From Flavobacterium sufflavum (GTDB taxonomy: Bacteria > Bacteroidota > Bacteroidia > Flavobacteriales > Flavobacteriaceae), in contig NZ_SACJ01000006.1 in NCBI RefSeq assembly GCF_004016525.1, positions 62,001 to 126,000 on the forward strand: a stretch of DNA of 64,000 nt. The letters run 5' to 3'. The notes beneath the pieces are model-generated. The model saw only the letters and a program-made list of their open reading frames with translations, was not told the origin of the DNA and searched no databases. Below, one piece after another: positions 1 through 8,751 of the stretch (its first letter is position 1; every line of letters starts with the position of its first letter). The translations under genes and the position numbers were made by a program.

Positions 1-97
1 TAGCGGGTTTTGGAATTATTGTAATGTCTTTTTGCGCAAAAACAGCACTTGAAACAAGAATGAAAAGCGCTAATAGGTTTGTTTTAATTATTCTCAT
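1..97 (-). CDS. N-terminus of a secreted protein, probably GH20 beta-N-acetylhexosaminidase (partial)
   Basis: The first 32 codons of a leftward gene lie here; the rest is beyond the left edge. They encode a signal peptide ending in the common flavobacterial cleavage context VFAQ, followed by KDITIIPKPA. An IIPxP start to the mature protein is typical of GH20 hexosaminidases, which remove terminal GlcNAc or GalNAc. The gene starts 52 nt after the glycosylasparaginase stop and is probably the last gene of the same operon within this window. The family call rests on about ten residues plus context, so it is tentative. Confidence 0.45.
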   Translation of the reverse strand, partial: MRIIKTNLLALFILVSSAVFAQKDITIIPKPA

Positions 98-149
98 AAA
101 TTATTATTTTAAAGAAGGTGTTATTTTAAATTGATACTGAATGCATTCT

Positions 150-1169
150 TTATTTATTCCAGGACATTTTAAATTTTGCATCTTCCATTCTATTTCCTTT
201 TTCGTCATCGCAAATGGCATAGTTGAAACCAGAGCGCAAACTATACCCAGCGTGCTCGCCATTTTTATTCAAAGCAATAAAACCTACTTGTAAATATTCC
301 ATGTCTTTGTGGTTTTTATGTTTGTTGTAAATGCGTTCGGTAATTTCTTTACAAGCTTCGAATGGTGACTTGCCTTGACGCATTAATTCCACCACCATAG
401 CACTTCCAGCTGTTCGAATCACAGCTTCACCTAATCCTGTTGCTGCGGCAGCACCAACTTCATTATCCAGAAAAAGTCCTGCACCAATAATGGGAGAATC
501 ACCAACACGTCCGTGCATTTTCCAGGCTGCTCCACTTGTAGTACAACCTCCTGCCAGATTTCCATCTTCATCAATCATGAGCATACTGATGGTATCGTGA
601 TTTTCGATATTGATAACGGGTTTGTATTTTGATTCTTCCAACCATTTTTTCCAATCTTTTTCAGCTTCAGGAGTCAATAAGTTTTCTACTTTAAAACCTT
701 CTGACAAGGCAAATTGAAGTGCTCCCGCTCCCGATAACATCACATGGGGAGTATTTTCCAAAACTCTTTTGGCTACCGAAATAGGATGCATAATTCCTTC
801 TAAAAAAGATACCGAACCACAATTGCTGTTGTGATCCATAATGCAAGCGTCTAATGTTACCTTTCCTTCACGATCCGGATAACCACCATAACCTACACTT
901 CTCACTTTTGGGTCAGCTTCAGGAATTCTCATTCCTGCTTCGATAGCATCTAAAGCTTTTTTTCCGGCTTTTAATTGTTTCCAAGTTTCTTCATTAGCAG
1001 GTAAACCATGATTCCAGGTTGAAATAACGACCGGTTTTTTAGTTTTTTTTGCTAATGAAGTTTCCTTTTTATTTTCTGTATTTTGAGCCACAGCTTCTAA
1101 TCCAAAAATAGAGCTAACTGCTAGTGTTCCTAAAGTCGTCTTTTTTATAAAATCTCTTCTGTTTGACAT
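150..1169 (-). CDS. Glycosylasparaginase (N4-(beta-N-acetylglucosaminyl)-L-asparaginase), Ntn-hydrolase
   Basis: The enzyme cuts the GlcNAc-Asn bond left after protein and glycan have been trimmed, releasing aspartate and GlcNAc. The 339-residue product starts at MSNRRDFIKK, a Tat-like twin-arginine export signal; the open frame extends 24 codons further upstream, but that part overlaps the preceding gene and lacks a signal. The Ntn-hydrolase self-cleavage site is visible as HD-T, with Thr193 (in HDTISML) as predicted nucleophile. Downstream glycine-rich GRVGDSPIIGAG and the ATGLGE segment are family hallmarks. It starts 13 nt after the GH92 stop, so the two are probably co-transcribed. It is the enzyme that most clearly points to N-linked glycoproteins as substrate. 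Confidence 0.9.
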   Translation of the reverse strand: MSNRRDFIKKTTLGTLAVSSIFGLEAVAQNTENKKETSLAKKTKKPVVISTWNHGLPANEETWKQLKAGKKALDAIEAGMRIPEADPKVRSVGYGGYPDREGKVTLDACIMDHNSNCGSVSFLEGIMHPISVAKRVLENTPHVMLSGAGALQFALSEGFKVENLLTPEAEKDWKKWLEESKYKPVINIENHDTISMLMIDEDGNLAGGCTTSGAAWKMHGRVGDSPIIGAGLFLDNEVGAAAATGLGEAVIRTAGSAMVVELMRQGKSPFEACKEITERIYNKHKNHKDMEYLQVGFIALNKNGEHAGYSLRSGFNYAICDDEKGNRMEDAKFKMSWNK

Positions 1170-1182
1170 GATTTCTATATTT

Positions 1183-3417
1183 TTATTTATATTTTTTTGA
1201 AGATAAAGCCATAGTATTCTCTTTGCCCTTTGGAATGTCACCCATTGTAAAAACTAAAGTTCCCCCTTGCATAATTTCTTTATGCGAAATATAATTTCTA
1301 TCTATTTTATGACCATTAAATTCAACAGTTTGGATGTATTTGTTTTCAGGAACATTGTTTTTAGTTCGAATCGTAAATTTTTTATTATTTTCTAAGTTTA
1401 TGGTAACTAAATCAAACATTGGATAACCAAAAGCATAAATACTTTGCACTGGATTTACTGGATAAAAACCGAGAGAACTCAATACATACCAAGATGACAT
1501 TTGACCACAATCTTCATTTCCACAGTGACCATTAGGTTCATTCTTATACTGAGTTTCTAAAATTTCCTTAACTAATTCTTGCGTTTTCCATGGTTTATGA
1601 ATGTAGTTGTATAAATAAGCCACATGATGACTAGGTTCATTTCCATGTGCATATTGACCAATCATCCCGGTACTAAAAATGGGTAATTTATCTTCTGGTA
1701 ATGATTTTAAGCTGAACATCGAATCCAATTTTTGTTCAAAAGCATCATTTCCTCCAACTTTTTGAATTAATCCTTCTATATTTTGAGGAACGGACCAAAA
1801 ATATTGCCAGGCGTTGCTTTCACAGAAATACGGCGTATATTCTTTAGGTATAAAATCTTTTATAAAACTGCCATCTCTCAATTTAGGTCTCATAAAAGTA
1901 CTCTTTGCATCATACAGATTTCTCCAGTTTTCTGAGCGTTTCAAGAAATAGTTGTAATCATCTAATTTATTTAAAGCTTTGGCAAACTGAGCCAAACACC
2001 AATCATCATAAGCATATTCCAATGTTTTTGAAACCGACCAGTTTTCGCCACTATCATCTACAGGAACATATCCCAATGTTTTATAACTATCTAATTGTCT
2101 TGAATCAAACATTGAACTTTCTTTACACGCTTTATAGGCTAATTCAATATCAAAATTTTTAATTCCTTTAAAATAAGCATCTACAATAACAGGAATAGCA
2201 TGATTAGCAATCATCATATTGGTTTCATTTCCCTGCAAAGACCAAACAGGTAACAATCCCGTTTCTTTATAATGAGCTAATAAAGAATTGATCATACTTG
2301 ACACTCGATTAGGATGCAAAATAGTATATAATGGGTGTGCTGCCCGATAAGTATCCCATAGAGAAAATGTGTCGTATCTATCGAAACCTTTTGCTTTTTC
2401 AATCTTTCCATTCGCCCCCTTATAATCTCCATTACAATCACTTAAAAGTGTTGGTGCCAACATCGATTGATACAACATACTATAAAAAATCCTCTTTTTA
2501 GTATCGTCTTTGGTGGTTATCTGAATTTTTTGTAATTCTTTTTCCCAAAGATTATTCGCAGCTGCTTTGTACTTTTCAAAATTAAAATCGGGTGCTTCAA
2601 CAGCTAAAGATATATAAGCTCCTCTAATACTAGCTGTTGAAAGTCCGGTTTTTAAAATTATTTCTTCCTTGTCAACAGTCTTATAATTTAAAATAATTTT
2701 AGTTTTTACTGCTTCAACTGGACTTGTGGTCAATGAATCATTTTTAAAAATTTCGTAAGAGTTAAAAGCTTTTGAAAGTTGCATTACAAAATAAACCCGT
2801 TGGTCTTTAGCCCAACCAGTTGACATTCTATAACCTTCAATGGTGGTATTATTAACCACTTTTAAAAATGTTTTTGTGGGAGCATCCCAATTTAATGCAT
2901 ACCCTAAATCAATATGAATTTGCGAAGCATCGTCTTTAGGAAATGTATATCTATTAATTCCTGTTCTGGCGGTAGTTGTCAATTCAGCTTTTATACCAAA
3001 ATCCAATAATTCAACTGAATAATAACCTGGTGAAGCTTTTTCCTTTTCATGAGAAAAACTTGAAAAGGGCATAAAATTATTATCTTTAATTCTAGTAGCA
3101 AATCGACTATTGGTAGGCATTACTAAAATATCATACAAATCACCTGTACCAGTACCTGATAAGTGCATATGTGAAAAACCAGTAATAATAGAATCTTTAT
3201 AAAAATAACCTGCAATTCTATCCCAACCTGGTATCCCTATATCTGGACTTAACTGTACCATCCCAAAAGGAATAGTTGCTCCAGGATAGGTATTTCCTGG
3301 GCCATCTGTACCTATAAACGGATTTACATAATTGGTTAATTTAACAGAGTCTGTTACCTTAGAACCACAATTATATAAAAGAGCGATGAATACAATATAT
3401 ATTAAACCATACCTCAT
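1183..3417 (-). CDS. GH92 alpha-mannosidase lipoprotein
   Basis: GH92 enzymes are calcium-dependent exo-alpha-mannosidases that trim high-mannose or complex N-glycans. The 744-residue product has a lipoprotein signal (lipobox around LLYNC, Cys17) and then the GH92 start VNPFIGTDGPGNTYPGA. Family landmarks follow: SHMHLSGTGTGDL near residue 80, YDTFSLWDTYRAAHP in the middle, and HGNEPSHH and GNEDCGQMSSWYV in the C-terminal third, which contain the catalytic acids. Length is normal for the family. It lies third from the end of the leftward operon. A second GH92 at 8752-10989 is only moderately similar, so the two probably differ in linkage specificity. Confidence 0.93.
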   Translation of the reverse strand: MRYGLIYIVFIALLYNCGSKVTDSVKLTNYVNPFIGTDGPGNTYPGATIPFGMVQLSPDIGIPGWDRIAGYFYKDSIITGFSHMHLSGTGTGDLYDILVMPTNSRFATRIKDNNFMPFSSFSHEKEKASPGYYSVELLDFGIKAELTTTARTGINRYTFPKDDASQIHIDLGYALNWDAPTKTFLKVVNNTTIEGYRMSTGWAKDQRVYFVMQLSKAFNSYEIFKNDSLTTSPVEAVKTKIILNYKTVDKEEIILKTGLSTASIRGAYISLAVEAPDFNFEKYKAAANNLWEKELQKIQITTKDDTKKRIFYSMLYQSMLAPTLLSDCNGDYKGANGKIEKAKGFDRYDTFSLWDTYRAAHPLYTILHPNRVSSMINSLLAHYKETGLLPVWSLQGNETNMMIANHAIPVIVDAYFKGIKNFDIELAYKACKESSMFDSRQLDSYKTLGYVPVDDSGENWSVSKTLEYAYDDWCLAQFAKALNKLDDYNYFLKRSENWRNLYDAKSTFMRPKLRDGSFIKDFIPKEYTPYFCESNAWQYFWSVPQNIEGLIQKVGGNDAFEQKLDSMFSLKSLPEDKLPIFSTGMIGQYAHGNEPSHHVAYLYNYIHKPWKTQELVKEILETQYKNEPNGHCGNEDCGQMSSWYVLSSLGFYPVNPVQSIYAFGYPMFDLVTINLENNKKFTIRTKNNVPENKYIQTVEFNGHKIDRNYISHKEIMQGGTLVFTMGDIPKGKENTMALSSKKYK

Positions 3418-3531
3418 TAATATTCCTTATTTTAAACTTTCTTTAATATTCTTAATAACTTTCAAATAAGCATCAGATATCATCAGTAGTGTGAAATATT
3501 TCATATATGTAATATTCCTTTTTTATGTCTC

Positions 3532-4686
3532 CTAATAATTCATGCATTCAAAAAGTTTATCTAATAACTCCTGATTATTATCTAAACTGTATTCCCAAAA
3601 CATAGCACCACCTAATTTTTTTTGTTTAATGAATGCTGCTTTTAAAGCAATTTCTTTTGGCGTTTCATAAGAAATAAAAATCTTGTCCTGCGCATTCCAT
3701 AAATAAGATGCTTTTGCCGAATCATCATATAATTCCTGAAATTTTCCTGATTTCATATCGGCTGCAATTTCCCAGGATGCCACAATAGCGCTTCCTGTTT
3801 GAGCCGATTGGTATAAACCATTATTTGTTGGTACAACTTTTTCCCATTTTCTTCCATAAAAAGGAATTCCTAAAATAAGTTTGTTTGCAGGAACGCCTGC
3901 TTTTAAAAATAAATCTACTGATTCACTACTACTGTTTCCTCCAAATTTTTCTTCCTTTGATGGGTATAAATTAGCGTGATGTCCAGTTTGATAAAACCAA
4001 CCATTATAAAAATCGTAACACATTAGGTTTATAAAATCAAGATACTGATGTGCCTTTTTTAAATCGGTGTGATTGAGATATTCCTGATCTGCTCCTGCAG
4101 CAATCGTTAGTAAATAATGATTGTTATCCGCTTTCGTTTGAATTTCTAATTGGTTGCGTAATTCAGCTAACAACAAAGTGAAATTTTCTTTATCCGAAGG
4201 TCTAAAAACATTATCCTCTGCACGTTGTCCAGGAAATTCCCAGTCAATATCAATTCCGTCAAAACCATACGTTTTCATTAGTTTCACAGCACTTTTAGCA
4301 AATTTTTCTCTGGATTCAGCATAAGCAGCAATATTCGAAAATTGGTCTGACCAAACCCAACCACCAATAGAATACAATACTTTTAAACTAGGATTTTGCT
4401 TTTTCAATCCTATCACACTTTCGATTTTTGCTTTATCAGTAGCCAACTCAAATTGTACATTCCCATCCACAATGTTGGCAAATGCGTAATTAATGTGTGT
4501 TAATTTAGTGGCATCGACTTTTGCTGGATCAAATTTTTCGTAACCAGCAACATATCCTATTATTTTAAAATCGGCTTTGGGTGGATTTTGTTTTTTTTCC
4601 AATGAAGCACAAGCCAGAAATAAGCTAGCGATTAGGATTAAAAAAACGGATTTCGTTGCTGTATTGTTCTGTTTCAATTGAATCAT
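3532..4686 (-). CDS. GH18 glycosidase lipoprotein (chitinase or endo-beta-N-acetylglucosaminidase)
   Basis: GH18 enzymes hydrolyse beta-1,4 GlcNAc linkages by substrate-assisted catalysis. The 384-residue product has a lipobox (LFLAC, Cys26), the SxGG strand (YSIGGW, about 106-110) and the catalytic DxxDxDxE motif as DGIDIDWEF, with Glu150 the predicted acid. MCYDFYNGW is the conserved later barrel strand. Sequence alone does not separate chitinase from endo-beta-N-acetylglucosaminidase. Neighbours acting on N-glycans favour an endo-enzyme that cuts the chitobiose core and would yield the Man-GlcNAc ends handled by GH130. The spacing to the upstream CBM9-like gene is 35 nt. Confidence 0.88.
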   Translation of the reverse strand: MIQLKQNNTATKSVFLILIASLFLACASLEKKQNPPKADFKIIGYVAGYEKFDPAKVDATKLTHINYAFANIVDGNVQFELATDKAKIESVIGLKKQNPSLKVLYSIGGWVWSDQFSNIAAYAESREKFAKSAVKLMKTYGFDGIDIDWEFPGQRAEDNVFRPSDKENFTLLLAELRNQLEIQTKADNNHYLLTIAAGADQEYLNHTDLKKAHQYLDFINLMCYDFYNGWFYQTGHHANLYPSKEEKFGGNSSSESVDLFLKAGVPANKLILGIPFYGRKWEKVVPTNNGLYQSAQTGSAIVASWEIAADMKSGKFQELYDDSAKASYLWNAQDKIFISYETPKEIALKAAFIKQKKLGGAMFWEYSLDNNQELLDKLFECMNY

Positions 4687-4721
4687 TAGTATGAATTGGT
4701 ATTATAATTTGTCTAATTGTA

Positions 4722-5774
4722 TTACTTTAAAAACTGACCATCTTCTTTAATAGTCAATATTTTATTAGAAAAAGGACTCTTTACAGAAATAGTATATCCT
4801 TCTTTATAATTTTCTAAAACGGGTTTCATCATTTTTCCGTCAACAACAATCGAGGATTTATTTAATAATTCTAATGACTTAGCCCAAACATTGTTTTTTT
4901 GATAATATCTTTTTTGTGCACGATAAAGAGTGTACAACTCCCATTTTAATTTTTCATCTTGGGGAATTGTAAAACTATCTTTTCCTTCTTTCGAAGAAAA
5001 ATAAACATAACCCCATTTTTCAGGTTCGTGCATATTGATTACCCCTTGCGGAGACCAAACCCAATTGTATTCGGGCAAAAATTTTCCAGCGGCATCTTTC
5101 TTTCTTTCGTATTTTCCGTTTATAATATCATGTTGCCAATTGACTCTCGAGAAATTCACTCTCCAAAAATTATCTCTTGGTACATTGTCCTCTCCGTACG
5201 ATTTTTGATAGGCAGCCCACGGAATCGCTATTTCCAGCATCCAGCCTTCATCGGTATCGTTTGGATTATTTAAAGTTCCTTTTATCTTAACCGCCGATTG
5301 TAATCCTGTAATATTCCAATCGTTTAAAACCACAAGATCATTTTCTCTGTAAGGTTTGGATAAAAACAAATCCCAGGCGGTATCTAATGCGTTGATTTCT
5401 AATTCGTAATAATTAAAAGTATCTCCATCTGGGTCGATGAATACTTCAAAATCATTGTTGTAAAAAATAATGGTATCACGTTGTTTTAAGTTGGCCCAAA
5501 CATGAGGCTCTTCCAGCTTGGCAAGAATATAAAAATGGGTTTCGTCCCAAAGCATTTTCACTTTAGTGTTATACTTTGGTTTTTCGATACCTTCAATATC
5601 AATAAAAGGATCAGACCAGTCCACTTTTGACCAAGATGCATCAGAATCGTCCCCATCAATCACCATTTTATCTGCTGTTTTATAAGCAACATAACTTTTA
5701 GGTATAATTCCTTTTGGGGATTGAGAAAAACCAATGACAGAAATTAGACCCAACACAACTGATATGCATTTCAT
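4722..5774 (-). CDS. Secreted CBM9-like carbohydrate-binding protein
   Basis: The product has a cleavable signal peptide (MKCISVVLGLISVIGFSQ) and a CBM9-like beta-sandwich domain over roughly residues 30-230. Recognisable pieces are IDGDDSDASWSKVDWSDPF, the conserved DETHFYILAKLEEPHVWA, and NDFEVFIDPDGDTFNYYELEINA. In Bacteroidota such proteins are usually annotated carbohydrate-binding family 9-like. No catalytic motif is visible, so it probably binds glycan outside the cytoplasm. The start chosen is the second in-frame ATG, because it begins the signal peptide directly. It lies 19 nt downstream of the GH130 gene. Confidence 0.8.
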   Translation of the reverse strand: MKCISVVLGLISVIGFSQSPKGIIPKSYVAYKTADKMVIDGDDSDASWSKVDWSDPFIDIEGIEKPKYNTKVKMLWDETHFYILAKLEEPHVWANLKQRDTIIFYNNDFEVFIDPDGDTFNYYELEINALDTAWDLFLSKPYRENDLVVLNDWNITGLQSAVKIKGTLNNPNDTDEGWMLEIAIPWAAYQKSYGEDNVPRDNFWRVNFSRVNWQHDIINGKYERKKDAAGKFLPEYNWVWSPQGVINMHEPEKWGYVYFSSKEGKDSFTIPQDEKLKWELYTLYRAQKRYYQKNNVWAKSLELLNKSSIVVDGKMMKPVLENYKEGYTISVKSPFSNKILTIKEDGQFLK

Positions 5775-5793
5775 TTTTACAACCATACTTTTT

Positions 5794-6759
5794 CTATAAA
5801 CTATTATCTTTTGTAAATTGAATTACCTCACTTAATTTACCAAATGCCATTGCTACCACAGTATCTGCTGCACCGTAATATACGGCTAATTTATCTTCTT
5901 TTGTATCATGCAAAGCGGCACAAGGGAAAACCACATTGGGCACATCGCCTACTTGTTCATAATTTACTGCTGGGCCTAATAGATAAGGTTGTGTTCGGTA
6001 TTTTACCTTATCCGGTGAATCAACTTCTAAAAGCGCCGCCCCCATTGCATAACGGAAACCGTTACAAGTATTAATTACTCCGTGGTACAACATCAGCCAA
6101 CCTTCATCAGTAAGAATAGGAATAGGACCTGCTCCAATTTTGGTACACTGCCAGGCACTATCTTCAAAAGGAGTTGGTTTCATTACTAAACGATGCTCTC
6201 CCCAATATTTCATGTCCGGGCTATAGCTGATCCAGATATCTCCAAATGGTGTATGTCCGTTATCACTCGGGCGACTTAACATCGCATATTTGCCGTTTAT
6301 TTTTTGTGGAAACAAAACACCATTTCTATTGAAAGGTAAAAAAGCATTTTCGCATTGGAAAAATTCTACAAAATCGAAAGTATATCCAATACCAATTGTT
6401 GGTCCGTTATATCCATTACACCAGGTTATCCAATAGCGATCTTCAATAAAAACCACACGAGGATCATATTTATAAGCTGATTCAATCATTTCAGTATTTC
6501 CAGATTGCATTACAATGGGTTCGTGATTAATCTCCCAATTGATTCCATCTTTACTAAAACCAGCAAAAATATTCATTTGAACTGCTTTGTTATCGCATCT
6601 AAAAACACCTGCAAATCCGTCTTCAAAAGGAACAACTGCACTATTAAAAATACTATTTGATGATGGTATAGCGTATCTGTCAATAATTGGATTTTCAGAA
6701 TATCTCCACATTACATCGTTATTGTTTTCGGGTTTATCTTGCCAAGGAATACTGCTCAT
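5794..6759 (-). CDS. GH130 phosphorylase, probably beta-1,4-mannosyl-N-acetylglucosamine phosphorylase
   Basis: GH130 enzymes phosphorolyse beta-1,4-mannosides to mannose 1-phosphate. The 321-residue protein has no signal peptide, so it acts in the cytoplasm. Visible family features are a five-bladed propeller pattern, [16 protein letters not shown] (Asp99 region), GNGV-like [24 protein letters not shown], and [20 protein letters not shown]. In characterised Bacteroides N-glycan loci, the GH130 partner of GH92 and GH18 genes degrades Man-beta-1,4-GlcNAc from the N-glycan core. That substrate is inferred here from the neighbours and not shown by the sequence alone. The gene directly follows the symporter gene, which could bring the disaccharide in. 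Confidence 0.87.
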   Translation of the reverse strand: MSSIPWQDKPENNNDVMWRYSENPIIDRYAIPSSNSIFNSAVVPFEDGFAGVFRCDNKAVQMNIFAGFSKDGINWEINHEPIVMQSGNTEMIESAYKYDPRVVFIEDRYWITWCNGYNGPTIGIGYTFDFVEFFQCENAFLPFNRNGVLFPQKINGKYAMLSRPSDNGHTPFGDIWISYSPDMKYWGEHRLVMKPTPFEDSAWQCTKIGAGPIPILTDEGWLMLYHGVINTCNGFRYAMGAALLEVDSPDKVKYRTQPYLLGPAVNYEQVGDVPNVVFPCAALHDTKEDKLAVYYGAADTVVAMAFGKLSEVIQFTKDNSL

Positions 6760-6839
6760 TTTATTTGTTTTTTGTTTATTATTTTTTGTTTTATGCTCTC
6801 CATTTTGTCATCCTGACAAACTACGACTGCTCTGTTTTT

Positions 6840-8717
6840 TTAATCAGCAATTTTTCGAACTTTATCTAACCATGTGAATTTTAAGATTGTTGTCGTTACT
6901 AAAAACACTACTAATACTGTAACAGCCTTTGGATAATCTCTGATAATGAAAAATATAGGAAGTAAAATCATACTTGATTGCCATACAATTCCAATGACGC
7001 AGTTCAACATATCTTTAAAAAAATCATTATTTTTTTCGAAAGTCTGATCTTCTACTTGTAATGTTTTATAAACCGGATTCCACCACCCCCATGGTCTAAC
7101 GTTTGTGTAAAAAGATTTCAGCACTTCCATATCTGTTGGCTTACTTAAAAAAGTTCCTAAAAGACAACCCAAAATTGAGAAACCAAATATTACCGGAAAT
7201 AAATAAATGGCTTGTACTTGTGCTAAATCGTATAAAAATGAACCTTCGGAGAAACTTCCTTTGGCCTGACCTAAAGCAAATTGTAAAGAAGCTACAACCA
7301 ATCCAGCGAACATTCCCCAGAAATATCCCCAGCCGTTAAAACGCCACCAAATCCATTTTAAGAAATTGGCTGCTACGTAACCTCCGTACAAAGCACTCGT
7401 AATCCAAAGTGTTAAAGAATTAATAGAATCGGCAAAGAATCCCATAAAAACGCCTAAACCAACCACTAAGAAAGAAGAAAGCTGACTAACTTTTATATAA
7501 TGTGCATTTGTTGCAACCGGTTTGAAATATTTTTTATAAATATCATTTACAATATAAGCTGGTCCTGCATTTACGAATGCCGAAAATCCAGACATAAATG
7601 CAGCCAATAAACCTGCAAGCAGAATTCCTTTTATTCCTACAGGGATATATAAATTAACCACTTTGGGCATTAATAATTCTAAATCGGCTCCGGTTAAACC
7701 TGTATTGGCATTTAACTCCGGTGCCAGGTTTACCAAAGCAATTACCACAATTCCTGTAATTAATAAATACCTTGGAATAAAAAGAATTAAATTGGTAAAA
7801 CCACTCATATATGCGGCTTCTTTTACCGATTTGGTAGAAAGAATTCGTTGTAAATCGTAACTCGGTGTTGGGCCTGCTACACTTGCAAAAAAACCTTTAA
7901 ATAATGTCATCCCGATAAAAGCACCAAACATTTTGTATCCTTCAGAATCAATTAATCTATTGAAATTCTGAAATTTGTCACTCCACTGTGTTTCAAACCG
8001 CCATCCAAAGAAAACATTTTTCCATTCCTCGGTAATAACTGAATTTATCTGAATATCTGAATAATTAATAAAAGCGTAACTGGCAATCAAAACACCGGCA
8101 ATAATCATGATTAAATATTGCACAACTTCTGTTGCTACCACCGAAAACATTCCTCCTTTTACGGTATAAATTGTAGTTAAAAATATAATCAGCAAAGCAT
8201 AAGATCGCTCTGAAGTCAATAAAATTAAATCTCCATAATGAAGCGTTAAATCCCAGGGAAGAATGATGGTTACAAATTTTCCGATTCCTTCAAAAAAGTA
8301 AGCAATGAAACCAATTGTAGAAATGATGGCAAAAATTGCCACAATAATATGTGATGCTTTTCCTGCTCTGTCACTTCCAAAACGGGTTAAAATCCATTCA
8401 GAACCTGTCATTACTTTTGACCTTCTTATCCATACGGCAAGGAACATCATAACAAAAATCTGATTCCAAATAGGCCAAAGCCACATAAACATAAAGCTTT
8501 TTACTCCATATAAAAACAGTACCCCAATCATCCAGGAAGTCCCTGAAACATCAAACATTCCTGATCCATTGCTCAAACCTAAAAAATACCATTTGATTGT
8601 TTTTCCACCAAGGAAATAGTCATCTAATCCCTTTGATGCCTTTCTTGAAATCCAAATTCCTATACCTACTGAAAGCAGGATATAAGCTACGATGATTGAT
8701 ACGTCAATAATGTCCAT
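6840..8717 (-). CDS. Sodium:solute symporter (SSS family)
   Basis: The 625-residue product begins at the membrane (MDIIDVSIIVAYILLSVGIG) and contains about a dozen hydrophobic segments. SSS signatures are visible: LDDYFLGGKTIKWYFLGLSNGSGMFD near residues 31-56 and GLLAAFMSGFSAFVNAGPAYIVNDIY near 365-390. It would import a sugar with sodium across the inner membrane. Position between GH92 and GH130 makes a mannosyl-GlcNAc disaccharide or a monosaccharide from N-glycans the likely cargo; this is inference. The C-terminal extension after about residue 530 has two further hydrophobic stretches. Spacing to GH130 is 80 nt. Confidence 0.9.
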   Translation of the reverse strand: MDIIDVSIIVAYILLSVGIGIWISRKASKGLDDYFLGGKTIKWYFLGLSNGSGMFDVSGTSWMIGVLFLYGVKSFMFMWLWPIWNQIFVMMFLAVWIRRSKVMTGSEWILTRFGSDRAGKASHIIVAIFAIISTIGFIAYFFEGIGKFVTIILPWDLTLHYGDLILLTSERSYALLIIFLTTIYTVKGGMFSVVATEVVQYLIMIIAGVLIASYAFINYSDIQINSVITEEWKNVFFGWRFETQWSDKFQNFNRLIDSEGYKMFGAFIGMTLFKGFFASVAGPTPSYDLQRILSTKSVKEAAYMSGFTNLILFIPRYLLITGIVVIALVNLAPELNANTGLTGADLELLMPKVVNLYIPVGIKGILLAGLLAAFMSGFSAFVNAGPAYIVNDIYKKYFKPVATNAHYIKVSQLSSFLVVGLGVFMGFFADSINSLTLWITSALYGGYVAANFLKWIWWRFNGWGYFWGMFAGLVVASLQFALGQAKGSFSEGSFLYDLAQVQAIYLFPVIFGFSILGCLLGTFLSKPTDMEVLKSFYTNVRPWGWWNPVYKTLQVEDQTFEKNNDFFKDMLNCVIGIVWQSSMILLPIFFIIRDYPKAVTVLVVFLVTTTILKFTWLDKVRKIAD

Positions 8718-8751
8718 TGATTTTATTTGTTAGTTACGTGATTAGTTAATT